Source of the DNA: Botryosphaeria dothidea
Taxonomy: Eukaryota; Ascomycota; Dothideomycetes; Botryosphaeriales; Botryosphaeriaceae
DNA: 64,000 nt
Direction: 5' to 3'
Assembly: GCA_011503125.2 (NCBI GenBank)
Contig: WWBZ02000007.1
Location: forward strand, 806,001-870,000
Positions within the stretch are counted from its first letter, which is position 1. Each line of letters begins with the position of its first letter. Below, one piece after another: positions 43,757 to 55,700 of this stretch. The notes under the pieces were generated by a model. That model saw only the letters and a list, made by a program, of their open reading frames with translations. It searched no databases and was not told where the DNA came from. The position numbers and the translations under genes are program-made.

Positions 43757-45307
43757 CTTCCTTCTATCTCTAGGTCCGGCTGCGAGGGGGCTAGTGGTGT
43801 GGGCTGTGAGGAGGGAGTTCCCGCGGGCTCCTCTAAGGCGTGTTGTGAGCTGTTAAGTCTAGTGAACCTTATTTGGTTAGGAGGCGGGGGGCGGCTTAAG
43901 TCTCTTGGCCTGCCTGGTCCCCTCTTGACCGGCTCCTCCTCCCTAATCTTCTTCCTTAGTCCGACCGTTAGCTAGTTAGTTTGGGGCTGTGTCTTAGTTA
44001 TTAGGGGTCCTTCCCGGTGCCTTTCTGGTGCTGCTAGGCGGGCCTGGGCGGCCTTGGTATGGCAGGCTCTGCGTGTTGGGCAGACGTTGCTCTAGGCTAT
44101 GTGCCTTTAGGAGTAGTTTGCGCACTGCGTGCTTTCCTTAGGGTAGTCCCTAGTATTATATGCCTTGCCGTACTATTTACACTTTTCCTCCTTTTTATAG
44201 TGGTTGGTAATATAACCGTAGGCCTAGCACTTAAAACACTGGGTTACTATAAAGGCTGCATTATAGTACTACGCTATATAAATAGCAAAGTTAATAACAA
44301 GCCCCTTATTAATAATCTAGTTGGCGGTTTCGGGGTTTATAGTACTAAGGATGATGGCTAAGTAAGTTTTCCCCTCTAGGAGCTTCCTCTTTAGCTAGGC
44401 TAGCTTGCTAATACGTAGTCCTAGGTGTAGAGATAGGTTCTACTTCTAGATAGTTTAGATGGCTTAGGGGTCTGTGGTATCGATTCCTTCTCGAGGGACG
44501 TTGTGTACTAGCACTAAGTATAGCTGCTAGTTAGGCCTAACTTCTTTTCCTAGTCCTATAGTCCATTCCTGGTCCTAGAGAAGGGCTGTTCTGGTTGCTT
44601 TATCCGGTATAAAGATCCTAACGTCTCTACTGGGGAGCTTCTTAGTAGTAAGTACTTTCTTACACGCCCAGCTTTTTCCTGCCTAGATCTTTCTAATAAT
44701 TGCCTTATTTGAGAGCTTGGCTATTTCTTGTCTATTTGCTATCTCTAGGAAGTAGAGGGTAAGTTTAGTGGTGGCTAGGGGGGTAGGGGGCTTCGGGGCT
44801 GCTTGGGCTGTAATTTGTGCCTAGCTGCGAGTGTTGGGTGTAGGTGTAGAGGTAGCCTGGATACGGTTGACTGTCTTTTAGACCTGTTGGACCTCTTTGA
44901 GGATATCCTTAAGGCCTAGCTCCTTAGTGGCTGCCTCCTAGTAGATAGTAATATAATCCTGGAAGATTGTCTTGGTAATGTCGAGAAAATTTTTCACCTA
45001 GCTAGAGAGGACTAAAGGGAGGCTAGCGGATGTTTGTAGGGCTTAGAGGAGGGTATCTGCTGTTTTTGAGGCTCTCTTAACGTATTCTACGCTGTACTGG
45101 GTGCTCTACGGTTTCTTAGGGGTATATTGGGGCTGGGTAGGGGTAGTCACTGGGGGAGGCTGTTCGCCTCTTCCTATATCCTCTATATTAACTACTTCGC
45201 GGCTGTAGTTGTCTTAAGTACTATTTTAGGACTCGCGAAGCCTAGGATAGTCCCTAGGGCCCTCTCCCGGCGCCGTAGCTTAGGGTCGATTTTTTGGTGT
45301 AGTTATG
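43757..45307 (-). pseudogene. LINE-4 ORF1 (Gag-like)
   Basis: Starts at the former ATG (now ATA) eight bases from the A-run at the 5' end; ends in TAA at the ORF2 start. The Cys/His-rich region near 44060-44230 includes CANYSKRHIAQSNVCPTRRACH, resembling paired zinc knuckles with some Cys lost. The N-terminus matches 15363-15626. Interrupted by TAG/TAA codons. Confidence 0.7.
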
Positions 45308-46754
45308 TTTTTTTTATACTTAGTATATTAGCTAGTCTAAAGAGAGTAATAAGCTATTTAAATAGTCTAAAGCGGGTTTAAAAGGCTATAAGCTATTTAT
45401 CTTCTAGTTTAACCCGAATCTTATTAAATACTACGATTATATCGAGTTTCGTAAACTATCTTACCTTACTAATCCGGTTAAAGGTCTTCTAGATAAGAGG
45501 TAGTAGATATCGATTCTTCCGTATAAGTTAATTAAGAGCTCGATAGTTATAATAAAATCGTAAGTCTCTATTTAGTTTCTTTATAAAGAGGACTAGCGCT
45601 ACGGCTAGAGAATTACTTATACGGATAAAGCCTTTATCGAGTAGCTCTATAAGCGTTTTCCGGAGTACTAGTAGTTCGTCTCTAGATATATTATATAAGG
45701 GTCCCTATAGGGCTACTAGTATCCTTCTATTCTTATCTTTCTTAAGCTCGATCTAATAATTAATTCTAGGTTAGTATAAAGATAACTTATTAGTTTTACT
45801 TCTATCGAAGGTATCGAGAAACTATTTATCTAACTAGGCTAGTAGTTTCGTCTTTAGATCCGTATACTTCTTCTTAGTAAGTACTTTATTAATATTAGCT
45901 AGACTTACTAAGAAAATCTAGTAACCGAGTCGTTTCTTCCTTATAAGAAGGCGGAACCTAGCGGCTCCGACCCTCTTATAGTTAAGTTCTTTTCTCTCTC
46001 TCTAGCTTTATACTACTAGGCTAGAGTTCTTAAATCTAAGAATTTCTTTTTCTATATCTAGTTCTACTCTCTCTTTTACTAACTATAGTAAGCTAAAAAT
46101 AACTTTATAGCCTTTAATTCTTAGAGCTATATAGAAGTAAGCTCTTTTCGTTTAATATCCGCCGATATCGATCTTAGTAATTACTACTTCGGTAATCTAG
46201 GAGTCGGTAATAGTATTAACTAACTAGATTTATCTTAGTCGGATAGAGATACGCTAGAGTTTATATCTTCGAGCGAATTAAGTATCGATAAAGCTATAGA
46301 ATAAGTATCTAGAATCGATAAGGGTTTAAGTAGAGGTCTTCTTATTAATAAGTACTAAAACTAAGAAGAGTAGTTTTTCTATATACTTATTCTTAAATTA
46401 CTTCTAATCTTCTTAAAGCTTATTTTACTTCTTTTACTTCTAATAGCGAATTTTATTAGAAGCTATTCTTTTTCCGAATTCTCGTTAACCTCTAATATCT
46501 TCTTTAGTTATAGAAGAGTCTTTTACTCTAGTTACTTAGTACTAGCGGCTTAAGCTAGATAGTAGATAGATATATAAGAATATATCTACTACTAATATCC
46601 TAAGGCGCTATAACGTATATAAAGCTTATTCTAACGGCGTCGGTTAATCTTATCTTAAGTTATCTATTTAGCTCTCTAGATTAATACGGCTTTAGCTAGG
46701 CCCGTTAGTTCCTAGTCTATTTAGTCGTTTTAAGGGGGCTTTAGATACGTAGTA

Positions 46755-47620
46755 GTTATTAGAGTCTAAAGCCTTAGAATTAAGCCTTAGAGAATTATCG
46801 GTAGATTACGTAACGCTAAGCCTTTCTTATATATAACTTTCCTCTTTCTTCTACGACTTCTTCTCTTTCTTCTTAAGTCTAGCTTAACGTACTTAGCGTA
46901 ATAAATCTTTTAGCGATTATTCTAAGGTTAAGCCCTAATAGTAGTCTTTATTATAGTTACTAGCGTCTTCTAGAGGTTATTTCTAAACTTCTAGATACGT
47001 AGTTAAAAAGCTTCTAACTAGTTACTTACTCGCTTAAGCTCTATATAGTAGTCTTCGAACTACTAGTCCGGTTTCGTAAGACCGATTATTTATTATTAAA
47101 GCTTTCTACTAAGTCTAGCCTCGAGGTAGAACTTCTTAATTTCGTCTAGCTAGTACGTGCCTCCCGCTTCTAGTAGAAGCTTCCGGTACTTAGTAAAGTA
47201 CTTTATAAAGAACTTACTAGCTTAACGAAGTTAGTAAAGCTTACGTTAGACCTTCTTCTTAGTATACGGATCGCTAAAGAATAGGCGTAGCTATATAATA
47301 AGATTAGTAACCGTAGTATTACTTATCGCCGTAACCGCTTAAATCTAGGGCTATAGTTAGCGGGTAGCTTCCCCTCTTAACCGGTTATATAACGCGAAGA
47401 ACTTCGTTACTTTAGTATAGTTAGTATAGTCGACGTTTAGTTTTATATTAGCTTAAGCAATTTATAGTTCGAGTTAATCTCGGTCTCCTCTATATTTAGC
47501 TAACGGACCGAGTTATTTTATAGGTTCGTTCTTTCTTAGGGACGTAGGTCTAGCTAGTAGTTAAACGAGCTACTATAGTAGGCTTTACTCGCTATTCTTA
47601 GTAGCCGCCGGAGGCCCTCG
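46755..47620 (-). pseudogene. gag: Gypsy-5 gag, divergent type
   Basis: With stops ignored it shows FFIKYFTKYRKLLLEAGG-x-Y and DEIKKFYLEARLS near 47110-47220. This is a capsid-like segment analogous to, but clearly different from, the Gypsy-2 sequence FREHFVKFRHLMLESG. Sequence on both sides (knuckle/pol and leader) aligns with Gypsy-2. Confidence 0.6.
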
Positions 47621-47919
47621 GTCTTAGATATCGTTATATATCTTCCTTAGTTATCTTTTTAGATATCTTCTTAGATATCGTCTTAGGTATCTTCTTAGAT
47701 ATCTTCTTAGATACCCTCTCTAAGATCTTCTTTTAGATCTTCTTTTAGGGACTTCTTCGTACCTTCTTAAACGCTATACCGTCGTTTTATTAAAGAACTT
47801 CCTTTAGGAACCTTCTTAAGTATCTATACAAATACCTTCTTAAACGATTTTCTAGATATAGTTAACTAGCAACGAGCCTAGCTACTATTCTAAACTTAGA
47901 GAAAGAAGATAAGAACGTA

Positions 47920-48069
47920 GTACTTACGTAAGAGCTATAGCGTATAGAGAAAAGAAGAATAAGAACGTAGTACTTACGTAGGAGCTATAGCGTATAGAGA
48001 AAGAAGATAAGAAAAGCTATACTTACGTAGAAGCTTTAGCGTATAGAGGAAGAGGAATAAGCTTAGTCT
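47920..48069. repeat. 50-bp tandem repeat, three units, next to Gypsy-5 5' LTR
   Basis: Units begin GTACTTACGTA at 47920 and 47970 and a variant at 48020 (period 50). Same position and unit as the two-copy array of Gypsy-2. Confidence 0.85.
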
Positions 48070-48071
48070 AA

Positions 48072-48321
48072 TATAATAGCTTATATCCGGTATACTCGCG
48101 GAAATATAGTAGTATTACTATCTACGAGAAGACTAAGCTAAAGAGAAAAGAAAGAAAGATTTAAGTAAGATAGCGCTACTTATATATCTCTCTAGAGTCC
48201 CTTTTACTAGTAGCGAGTTATAGAGTTTTCTTATTAAGCTTTATTAAGCTTTAGGGTCCTCTTAACCTAAGGTCTCGCCGTAAAATCTATCTAAGATACC
48301 CTTAGAGTTTAAACCGTAATA
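48072..48321 (-). repeat. Gypsy-5 5' LTR (250 bp)
   Basis: Aligns end to end with the Gypsy-2 LTRs; the terminal TGT...ACA have become TAT...ATA through RIP. It is followed by acgat, the probable duplication, whose partner is lost. Confidence 0.88.
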
Positions 48322-51300
48322 ACGATATCTAATATATAGGCTAGAAATATCCGACGACTCGTATAGTCTATTATCTATATTCGCTTAGCCTACGTAACGT
48401 TCTCTAAGACTTAAATTTAGATAAAGTAGACTTATCGTTTTAGAAGATACTTACTATCTAAAGTAGTATCTACGCCTCTTTAAAAGTAGTATAAAGTTAA
48501 CCGCTATTTATAATTAGTACGCTATCTAAGTTAAGTTAATTAATACTCGAGAGAATTATACTTAAGAATTTAGTCTTCCGATATCGCGTAATTATTATTA
48601 TTCGCGCGTATAATATAATAAGACTCGATACTACTATAGAGAGGTCGTATAAAGTACGAGAGTCTACGTATAAGCGAGAGCTATAAAGTTACGAAGTACG
48701 TAACGTTACCGCGTGCACGCGCGTCTAATACCTATACGTTATTACGTATACTACCTTAATACTACTTCTTCGTTTAGCCGTTATAGTATTCCCTCCTTTA
48801 GGCGTAGCTTCTATAAGCTAATAGTTCTCTAGCCTCCTATTCTTTCTTCCGTAGCGGCGGAAATTCTTTACTAGAATAGTAAGCTTCGGGGTAGCGTTTA
48901 TAGAACTCTTTAACTAGGTTCTATACGTTAATTAAATATTCTTTAGGCTTCTAGGTAAACTAATTAAGTAGATAACCTTTCTAGTAAACGTAGTACTTAT
49001 ATCGGCCGCGGCGGCGGTTTAGGCGGTAGTCGACTATTACTATAACTATCTACTCTACTTCGGAATCGTCTTCTATACTAAGTACTAGTAGAGGTAGTAG
49101 TTAAGATTAACCTTCTAGAGGGTTATTAGTAGCCGGACGTAGTATCGAGGTATAGAAGACTAGGTAGACCTTTAGTAATATAGGTAGTATTAGTTTATAT
49201 ACTTAAGAATTAATTATACGCTATATTTAGTACGGGCTAGCCTATTTATAGTTAAGTTTCTTGCTAGGCCGGAGGGTCTTAATATTACTTATATCGAGCT
49301 AGACTTCGTCGCCTTTAGTATACGTAGGTAATACTTAACGATACTAGTTTATATATTCGGCTTAGATAGATCTTATAGTAGTAATCTAAGCCTTATAGAA
49401 GTCGGTTATCTCTTCTATCCTACGGGCGTAGGCTACGGCTACTTTACTTTCGATAGGCTTAGTATTTTTCGAGCCTATTAGCTTAAATTCTATCCGTAGG
49501 TAGATATTAGTATCTATAAAGAAGGGTATTATTTAAGTTATTAAAGACTCGTAATTATTAATAGTAAACTCTACTAGAGGTAGTAGTTCTTTCTAGTTAT
49601 CTTATTTAAAGAACGTAAAGGCACGTAAGTACTACTCTAGCTCCTAGTTTATACGTTCTATTTAACTATTTATTTTAGGATAGAAGGTAGTAGAGAAGTT
49701 AGCCTTAATACTTAGCCGCTAGTAAAGGATACGCTAAAAGTCGCTAACGAATTACGTGCCTCTATCTAATATAAGAAAGTCTAGTAGACCTCGTTAGCTA
49801 AAGATCCTACGTATAAAGATATTCGTTACTACTACTATATCTATCTTATTCGTTACTTCGAAGGCTATACGTTTAGTATATCTATCTACTATTACTAGTA
49901 CGTTTTAGGCGCCTATTCGGTTACTAGATAGTAGTTCGACGATAAAGTCTATTAAATAGTACTTTCTACGTTACTCCGCGATTAGAAGAGGTCGTAAGAG
50001 GCCTAAGAGCTTCTATCTATTAGGCTTAATCTAAGTATAGGTATAATAGTTACGCACGAAGCGCTTAACGTCGTCTAGTATTTTTAGCTAGTAGTAATAG
50101 CGTTAGAGGATCTCGTACGTCTTTAATACGCCTAGGTATTCTAATAGGAGTAATTTATAAGCTTAACGAAGTAACTCGAGGCGGGCTAATAACTAGTTTA
50201 GTTTATTATCTTCTAACGTTACTAGCGTATCTAGTACTTAGATCTTACCTCTATATAGTAGAAACCCGTTAGATTCTTCGTAGTTAGCTAATATAACGTC
50301 GTCTAAGCGTTTCTTCTCCCCTTATAAGGCTTCTAGTACCGACTAAAGCTTATTATCCTTTATATTCTTATAAGCTTACGTAATATAAGTATCTATCGCG
50401 CTTTATCGTTCGAGAAATATTATTAAGATCTAAATCGAGGTAACGGAATCGATAGGAGCCGGTTATTCTTAATATAACTATTTAGAGCGGATATTCGAAT
50501 AAAGATTATAAGCCTTAAGAATAGTTTAATTAGAGAAGCGCTAGTCCGGGTATAGTAGATCTTACTATTTTCTAGTAAGGGTATTAGGTTTATAATACTT
50601 ACCTTTTATATACTCTATCTAAAAGTCGAAGCGTAAGAGAAACTCGCTCTAGCGTGCTTAGCGGCGGCTAAGCTATTTAGATATTATAAAGTACTTAAGG
50701 TTCTTATAGTTAGTAAAAACCTTAATTAGTAGGCTAGTTATATTATCTTTAAGTTCTACTCTCTATTCTTTAAAATAATAGATAATAGTAAGGAGTTTCT
50801 TATCGTATATCTCGTAGTTATATTTTACTAGTATATACTTTCGTAAGAAGAATACGACTAGATAAAGTACTTCCTACTCGTCGTATTAAGATAAGACTCT
50901 AGCTAAGACGTAATTAGATATATTAGTTTTAAGTATAAGCTATAGTTTAGCTTCTAGGTCGAAATACTTAAGTACTAGTATACTAAGAAAGGCTTATTTT
51001 AGCTAATTAAAAGTAGTATCTACTTAGCTTATCTATTTAAAGCTACTATTTTCTATTATCTTAGTAGTAAGCTTAGTTAGTAGTTATCTAATCTTCGCGA
51101 AGTCCTTAATAAAGCGTCTATAGAAGTTAGAGAACCCGAGAAAGAATTAGATATCCTTAATATATTAAGGCTGCTCCTAATTAACGATTACTAAGACCTT
51201 ATCTAGGTCTATACGTAGATCGTGCTTTACGTCGATAATTAAGCCTAAGTACTTAATAGTCTCGACCTCGAATTCGTATTTAGAGATATCTAGCTAGAGG

Positions 51301-52423
51301 CTAGCGTCTCGTAGTCGTTAGAGTACCTAATTAATATACTTATAGTAATCCTAAAGATTATTACTATAGATTAAGATATCGTTAACGTATACGATATAAT
51401 AGATATCGAGTAAGTTATATAGAATATCGTTAATATAGTACTACTATAAGGCTAGAGCGTTTAAGAGACCGAAGGGTATAACGAGCTATTCGTATAGGCC
51501 CCAGCGAGTTCTAAAGGCTATTTTCTATTCTTTATCTTTCGCAACGCGGAGCTTATAGAATACGGCAACGATATCTAGCTTAGTATATACGGTAGCACGT
51601 AATAGTTTATCGAGAGTCTTACGGAATAAGGAAAGCGGGTAGTAGTTCTTTACTATAATCTCGTTAAGTCTACGGTAGTTAATATAAAAGCGTAATCTAC
51701 CTCCTAGCTTACGAGTAAAGAGGACTAGTACTATAGCGGGTAATAAACTTACTTAGATAAAGTCTTTTAAGAGGTTCTCTTCGAGGGTCTTCTTTAAGAT
51801 AAGTAGTTTACTATAGAATATATTATATAGTAGACTAAAGGGCGGCTGTTTCTCCTTATCTTCTTTATCCTTTTATAGAAGAATCTTATAATCGTACGGA
51901 CGATATAGAGGTAGCTTATTAGATAGTTCTTTACTAAAGACGTCGAGAAACTCGTAATACTACTTTAGAAGCTTATTAACTAGGTTCGGCTTTAGTTTCT
52001 TCGATAGATTAAGTATAATTTTAATATTACGTAGTAATACGGCGAAGATCTAGATGCCGTTACCGTTCCGTAGGTTATAACGTTTACTAATAGCTAATCG
52101 GTTAATAGTAACTATACTAATACTAATAGGAGCTTCTACTTATACTAGTATAGATACTAAAGTAAGCTCTACTAAGATAATAGATAAGTAGTCGGATTCG
52201 TTAGATTTAACTAGCGGAGTAGCTACTTAGCTATACCGGTAAAGAATACGATAAGATACGTTACCTATAGATACTATATTACCTATAAAGAGATCTTCTT
52301 CTCCTCTTAGTTATATTAGCTAATCTAAGGGTACTTCGTTATAAGAAACGTTATAGACTAAGATTAGAAATCCGCTATTATATTACCTAAGATAGTTTCG
52401 GCGATAGTAGTAGGACTTAAATA
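48322..52423 (-). mobile_element. Gypsy-6: RIP-saturated pol-bearing element, same family as Gypsy-4
   Basis: Read leftwards with stops ignored: a protease/RT-linker region near 52000-52400; RT with YIVYVNDILIYS (about 51370-51400, YVDD changed to YVND); RNase H near 50600-51000; integrase at about 49450-50200; and a chromodomain at about 48950-49030. The left 400 bases (48322-48720) may be its 3' LTR but ends could not be fixed. CA and TG are virtually absent. Truncated on the right by the LINE-5 3' end. Confidence 0.75.
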
Positions 52424-55400
52424 TAGATAGATAAATTTATTTCTTCCCGATATAGCTTCCTTACGGGTCTATACGGGGCTAGCTATCTATAGTTATTTTA
52501 CACGAGGGGGAAAATCTTTTCGCCTAGTAAAAACCCCTTCTCTCTCTCTAGGCATACTATCCTATACTAGTTCTTATTTTTTCTTCTTACTAGTAGCGGC
52601 TACTATAGTAGCCCTATATTTACCTACTAAAGCTATCTCTTTAGTTCTTATTCTTATAGTTATCCGGGTTCTAGTAGTCCTAGTAGTCCTAGTTATCCTC
52701 CTAGTTCCTCTTCCTAGTTATCTTCCTATATTAGTTCCCTTACTAGGCTAAATTACTTAAGTAGCCCTAGGCGTAAGAACTAGTCTATTACTACTTTAAT
52801 CCTCTTCTTTATTAAGAGAAGAGAGTAGTAGTCCGTGGTTCCTACTCTTTAGAGTATCTATATTCTACTCTATTAGAAGTAGGGATAGAAGAGAAGAATA
52901 TACTTTAGGGTTTATCTATACTAGCCGTATAGATAGGTAGGACTAGGGTATTCTAGTACCTTACGCCTTAAGAGGAAGTCCTCTAGTCTAATATACTCTA
53001 TACGTAGTAGAGTAGCGAGTATACTCTATAGCTTAGATAGTTCGCTATAGATTTATCTAATTTTTAGGTTCTACTATATACTTTAGGCTACTAGCTTATC
53101 TTATCTTTCCTAGCTAGTAGACTTTATCTATCTCTCCTTCTACTTATTTCTATATACTATACGTAGCTTCGTTCGCTCCGAGAGACTCTAGTAGATAGAG
53201 GGATAGTAGTTAAGGAGTAAGTTTATCTTTTTCCTAAGTAGAGTTCTTCTAGTAGGGCTAGTAGCGCCTCTAGTACTTAGAGTAGCCCGAGCTATCTATT
53301 TAATACTCTAGTAAGTTTTCTCTACTACTATCGCGACTAGGCTATTTCTAGCTCTAATAGCCTAGGCTAGTACTAGTTCGTCTAGGTATAGTAAGAGTAG
53401 GGGAATTCCTATCTTATACTCTAAGGTTTATATACTAGTTAACTTATACGCCCCTAAGATAGTACGTAGGTACTAGTTTTAGATCTTCTTTAGTGGCTAG
53501 ATAGTTATTTTTCTCTATTCTAGAATTTCCTCTAGGATATACTATACTCTATAGCCGTAGGTAAGGACTAGCCTTACTACGGCCGTATAGATATAACGGG
53601 CTTTAGTAAATAAGGCTCCCTAGGTAGACGCCGCGAGTCTAGAGAGAGATATATACTATTTAATTACCTTAGCTCCTATTTCCCTAATATAGGGTTTCTA
53701 TCTAAGCTTATTATCTACGTAGACTCTTAGAATCTTAATTATAGGCTCTAGGCATCTAGTAAATCTAGGGATACGGATCCCTACTACTATATTAAATCTC
53801 CTTAGTTTCCTTATAAAATAAATAAGGTAATACTTATCGGGCGAGAAAGCTAACCCGTAGGTAGCTACCTAGTACTCGTAAATTTAATATACTCCCTCTA
53901 GTATCCTATAGTTCTATTCTATAGATCTACTAAAGATTAGGATATTAGTATTATCGACGAATCTAAGAAGAAAGGTATTGCCCCTACGTAGCTATATAAG
54001 TAGATTAGAAATAAAGAATAGGTAGAGTATCGGCGATAGTAAGGATTCCTAGGGAATCCCGGTTAAGATCTAGATTAGTAGACTAGTAAAGTCTCCGAAG
54101 GATAGCTAAGTAGTACGGTCCTATAGAAAGAATCGGGTAAATCTTTCTACCTATTCTAGGAGTTTTACTATCTTTATATTATAGAGAAGCCTTCTATAAG
54201 ATACGTAGTTATATACTCCCGAGATATCTAGGCTAAGAACTAAAGCTACTAGCCCTAGGTCTTATACCTAGATAGTATAGATCTATTCTATAAATAGGTT
54301 AAGAGCTACTACTACGGATCTATTTCTTCTAGCTTCTATCTATATATTAGAAAGTAGACCGTATACTTTAGTAGCCTAGGAGATTCTATCTACTATAATC
54401 CTCTTAAGTAGCTTCCCTAGCGTATTAAGTAAAGTAATCGGCCTAAATAACTTAGCTTTAGTATAGTCGTCCCTCTATAGTTTCCTAAGGACTACGGTAA
54501 TAAAGCTTTTAAACTACCTAGAGTAGTATCTAAGTACGAGGTATTCCTAGAAGAGCCTAGTAAGAGATCCCCTTAGTATCTTAGCGTATTACTTTAGGAA
54601 CCTATTAGTAATCTTATCTAGGCCTAGTACCTTATCTAGGGGAAGCTTCTTAATAGTATAGAGAACCTACTCTTTAGTAAGGTCTTAGGGAATCTCTACT
54701 AGTACTAGGTATATATACCTATCTAAATCTAAGAGGTCGGTAGCCCTAGGAGGTAGAAAGAACTAGTTAGTAAGGATTTCTACCTTAGACTAGTTATCGT
54801 AATATAGTTATTTATTTACTCCCTAGAGGGGTGGGAACTAAGATAGGGCTAGAGGTTCTAGTACTCTTATTCTTATCTACTTTAAGAGCTTCTAGAGTAT
54901 AGATAGATTCGAAGTAATCTTAGCTACTATTCTACGCTATACTTTTATTCTATCTCTTCTAATCTACCTCTTCTTACTATTAGTAATAGTTTAGTATACT
55001 ATCTAGTCCTCCTTCCTCTCTATAGCCGTCTACTTTCTTCTAGCTACTCTAGCCTAGTATACTAGATCTAAATACTTCTTTATCTATTATATAGAGGCCT
55101 AGGGCGAGAGTCTCGCTACTAGAATAGTCTTCTAGATTATTCTTTAAATAGCCTTCTAGAGTAGTATAGTAAAGTAATCTAGGTCTACTTTAGTATTAAG
55201 AGAAGCTACTTTAAGGTGTTCGAGCTTTAATTAGAGTATATTATTAGTTCTCTTCTAGTCTACTTTCTTCTACTAGGGCCTTAGGGGGCGTAGTTCTACG
55301 GAAGTAGGAGAAAAATTAAGTATAGTAAGGATAGATAGGTAGTTAGAGGATAATTCGAGCTTCTAGCTAACTCTATAGCTAAGAATTCTCTTCTCTAGCT

Positions 55401-55684
55401 ACCGTAATATAAAGATAAGGTCTAGAGTACTCTCGCTACTACTATCTCGTCTAGTAATAGTATCTCTTAGAAGGGCTAGGTTAAGATTAGCTACGGTAGC
55501 TATCTTAATTAGGTTATCCGCTAGGATATAGTATATTAGGGAGGTTATACCTTTCTAGATAGGATAGTAGAGGTTAAAGTCCCCTAGGAGAATATACTCC
55601 CTTAGTTTTCTAAGAACTTCCGGTAGAAGAGATAGGGTTTCTAGCGCTATACTAGTATAAGAGGCTAGCGGGAGATTATAGTAG

Positions 55685-55700
55685 TTATAGATATAGATTA
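55685..55700. repeat. 16-bp target-site duplication of LINE-6 (left copy)
   Basis: TTATAGATATAGATTA here and, identically, at 58854-58869. It shows that LINE-6 inserted into LINE-5. Confidence 0.9.

Larger units (their letters stand above)
40189..45315 (-). mobile_element. LINE-4: full-length Tad-like LINE (5,127 bp), best preserved copy
   Basis: The 5' end is at 45315 (A-run, then ATAACTACACC where LINE-1 has ATGACCACGCC) and the 3' end at 40189 (hairpin plus a single TAGA unit). It is flanked by a 16-bp duplication inside the RT of Gypsy-5. It keeps partial frames in the endonuclease (43304-43558), the pre-RT linker (42296-42811) and the C-terminal region (40859-41086), and many CA/TG dinucleotides, so it is younger than its host element. 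Confidence 0.92.
39799..48321 (-). mobile_element. Gypsy-5: family B chromovirus, 5' part, split by LINE-4
   Basis: The segments are 39799-40188 (middle of RT, aligned to Gypsy-2 28805-29195) and 45316-48321 (rest of RT, protease, gag, leader, 5' LTR). Integrase and the 3' LTR are missing at the LINE-3 junction. It is strongly RIP-mutated, so no ORF survives. The gag block at about 46755-47620 is not alignable with that of Gypsy-2 although both flanks align closely. Confidence 0.82.
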
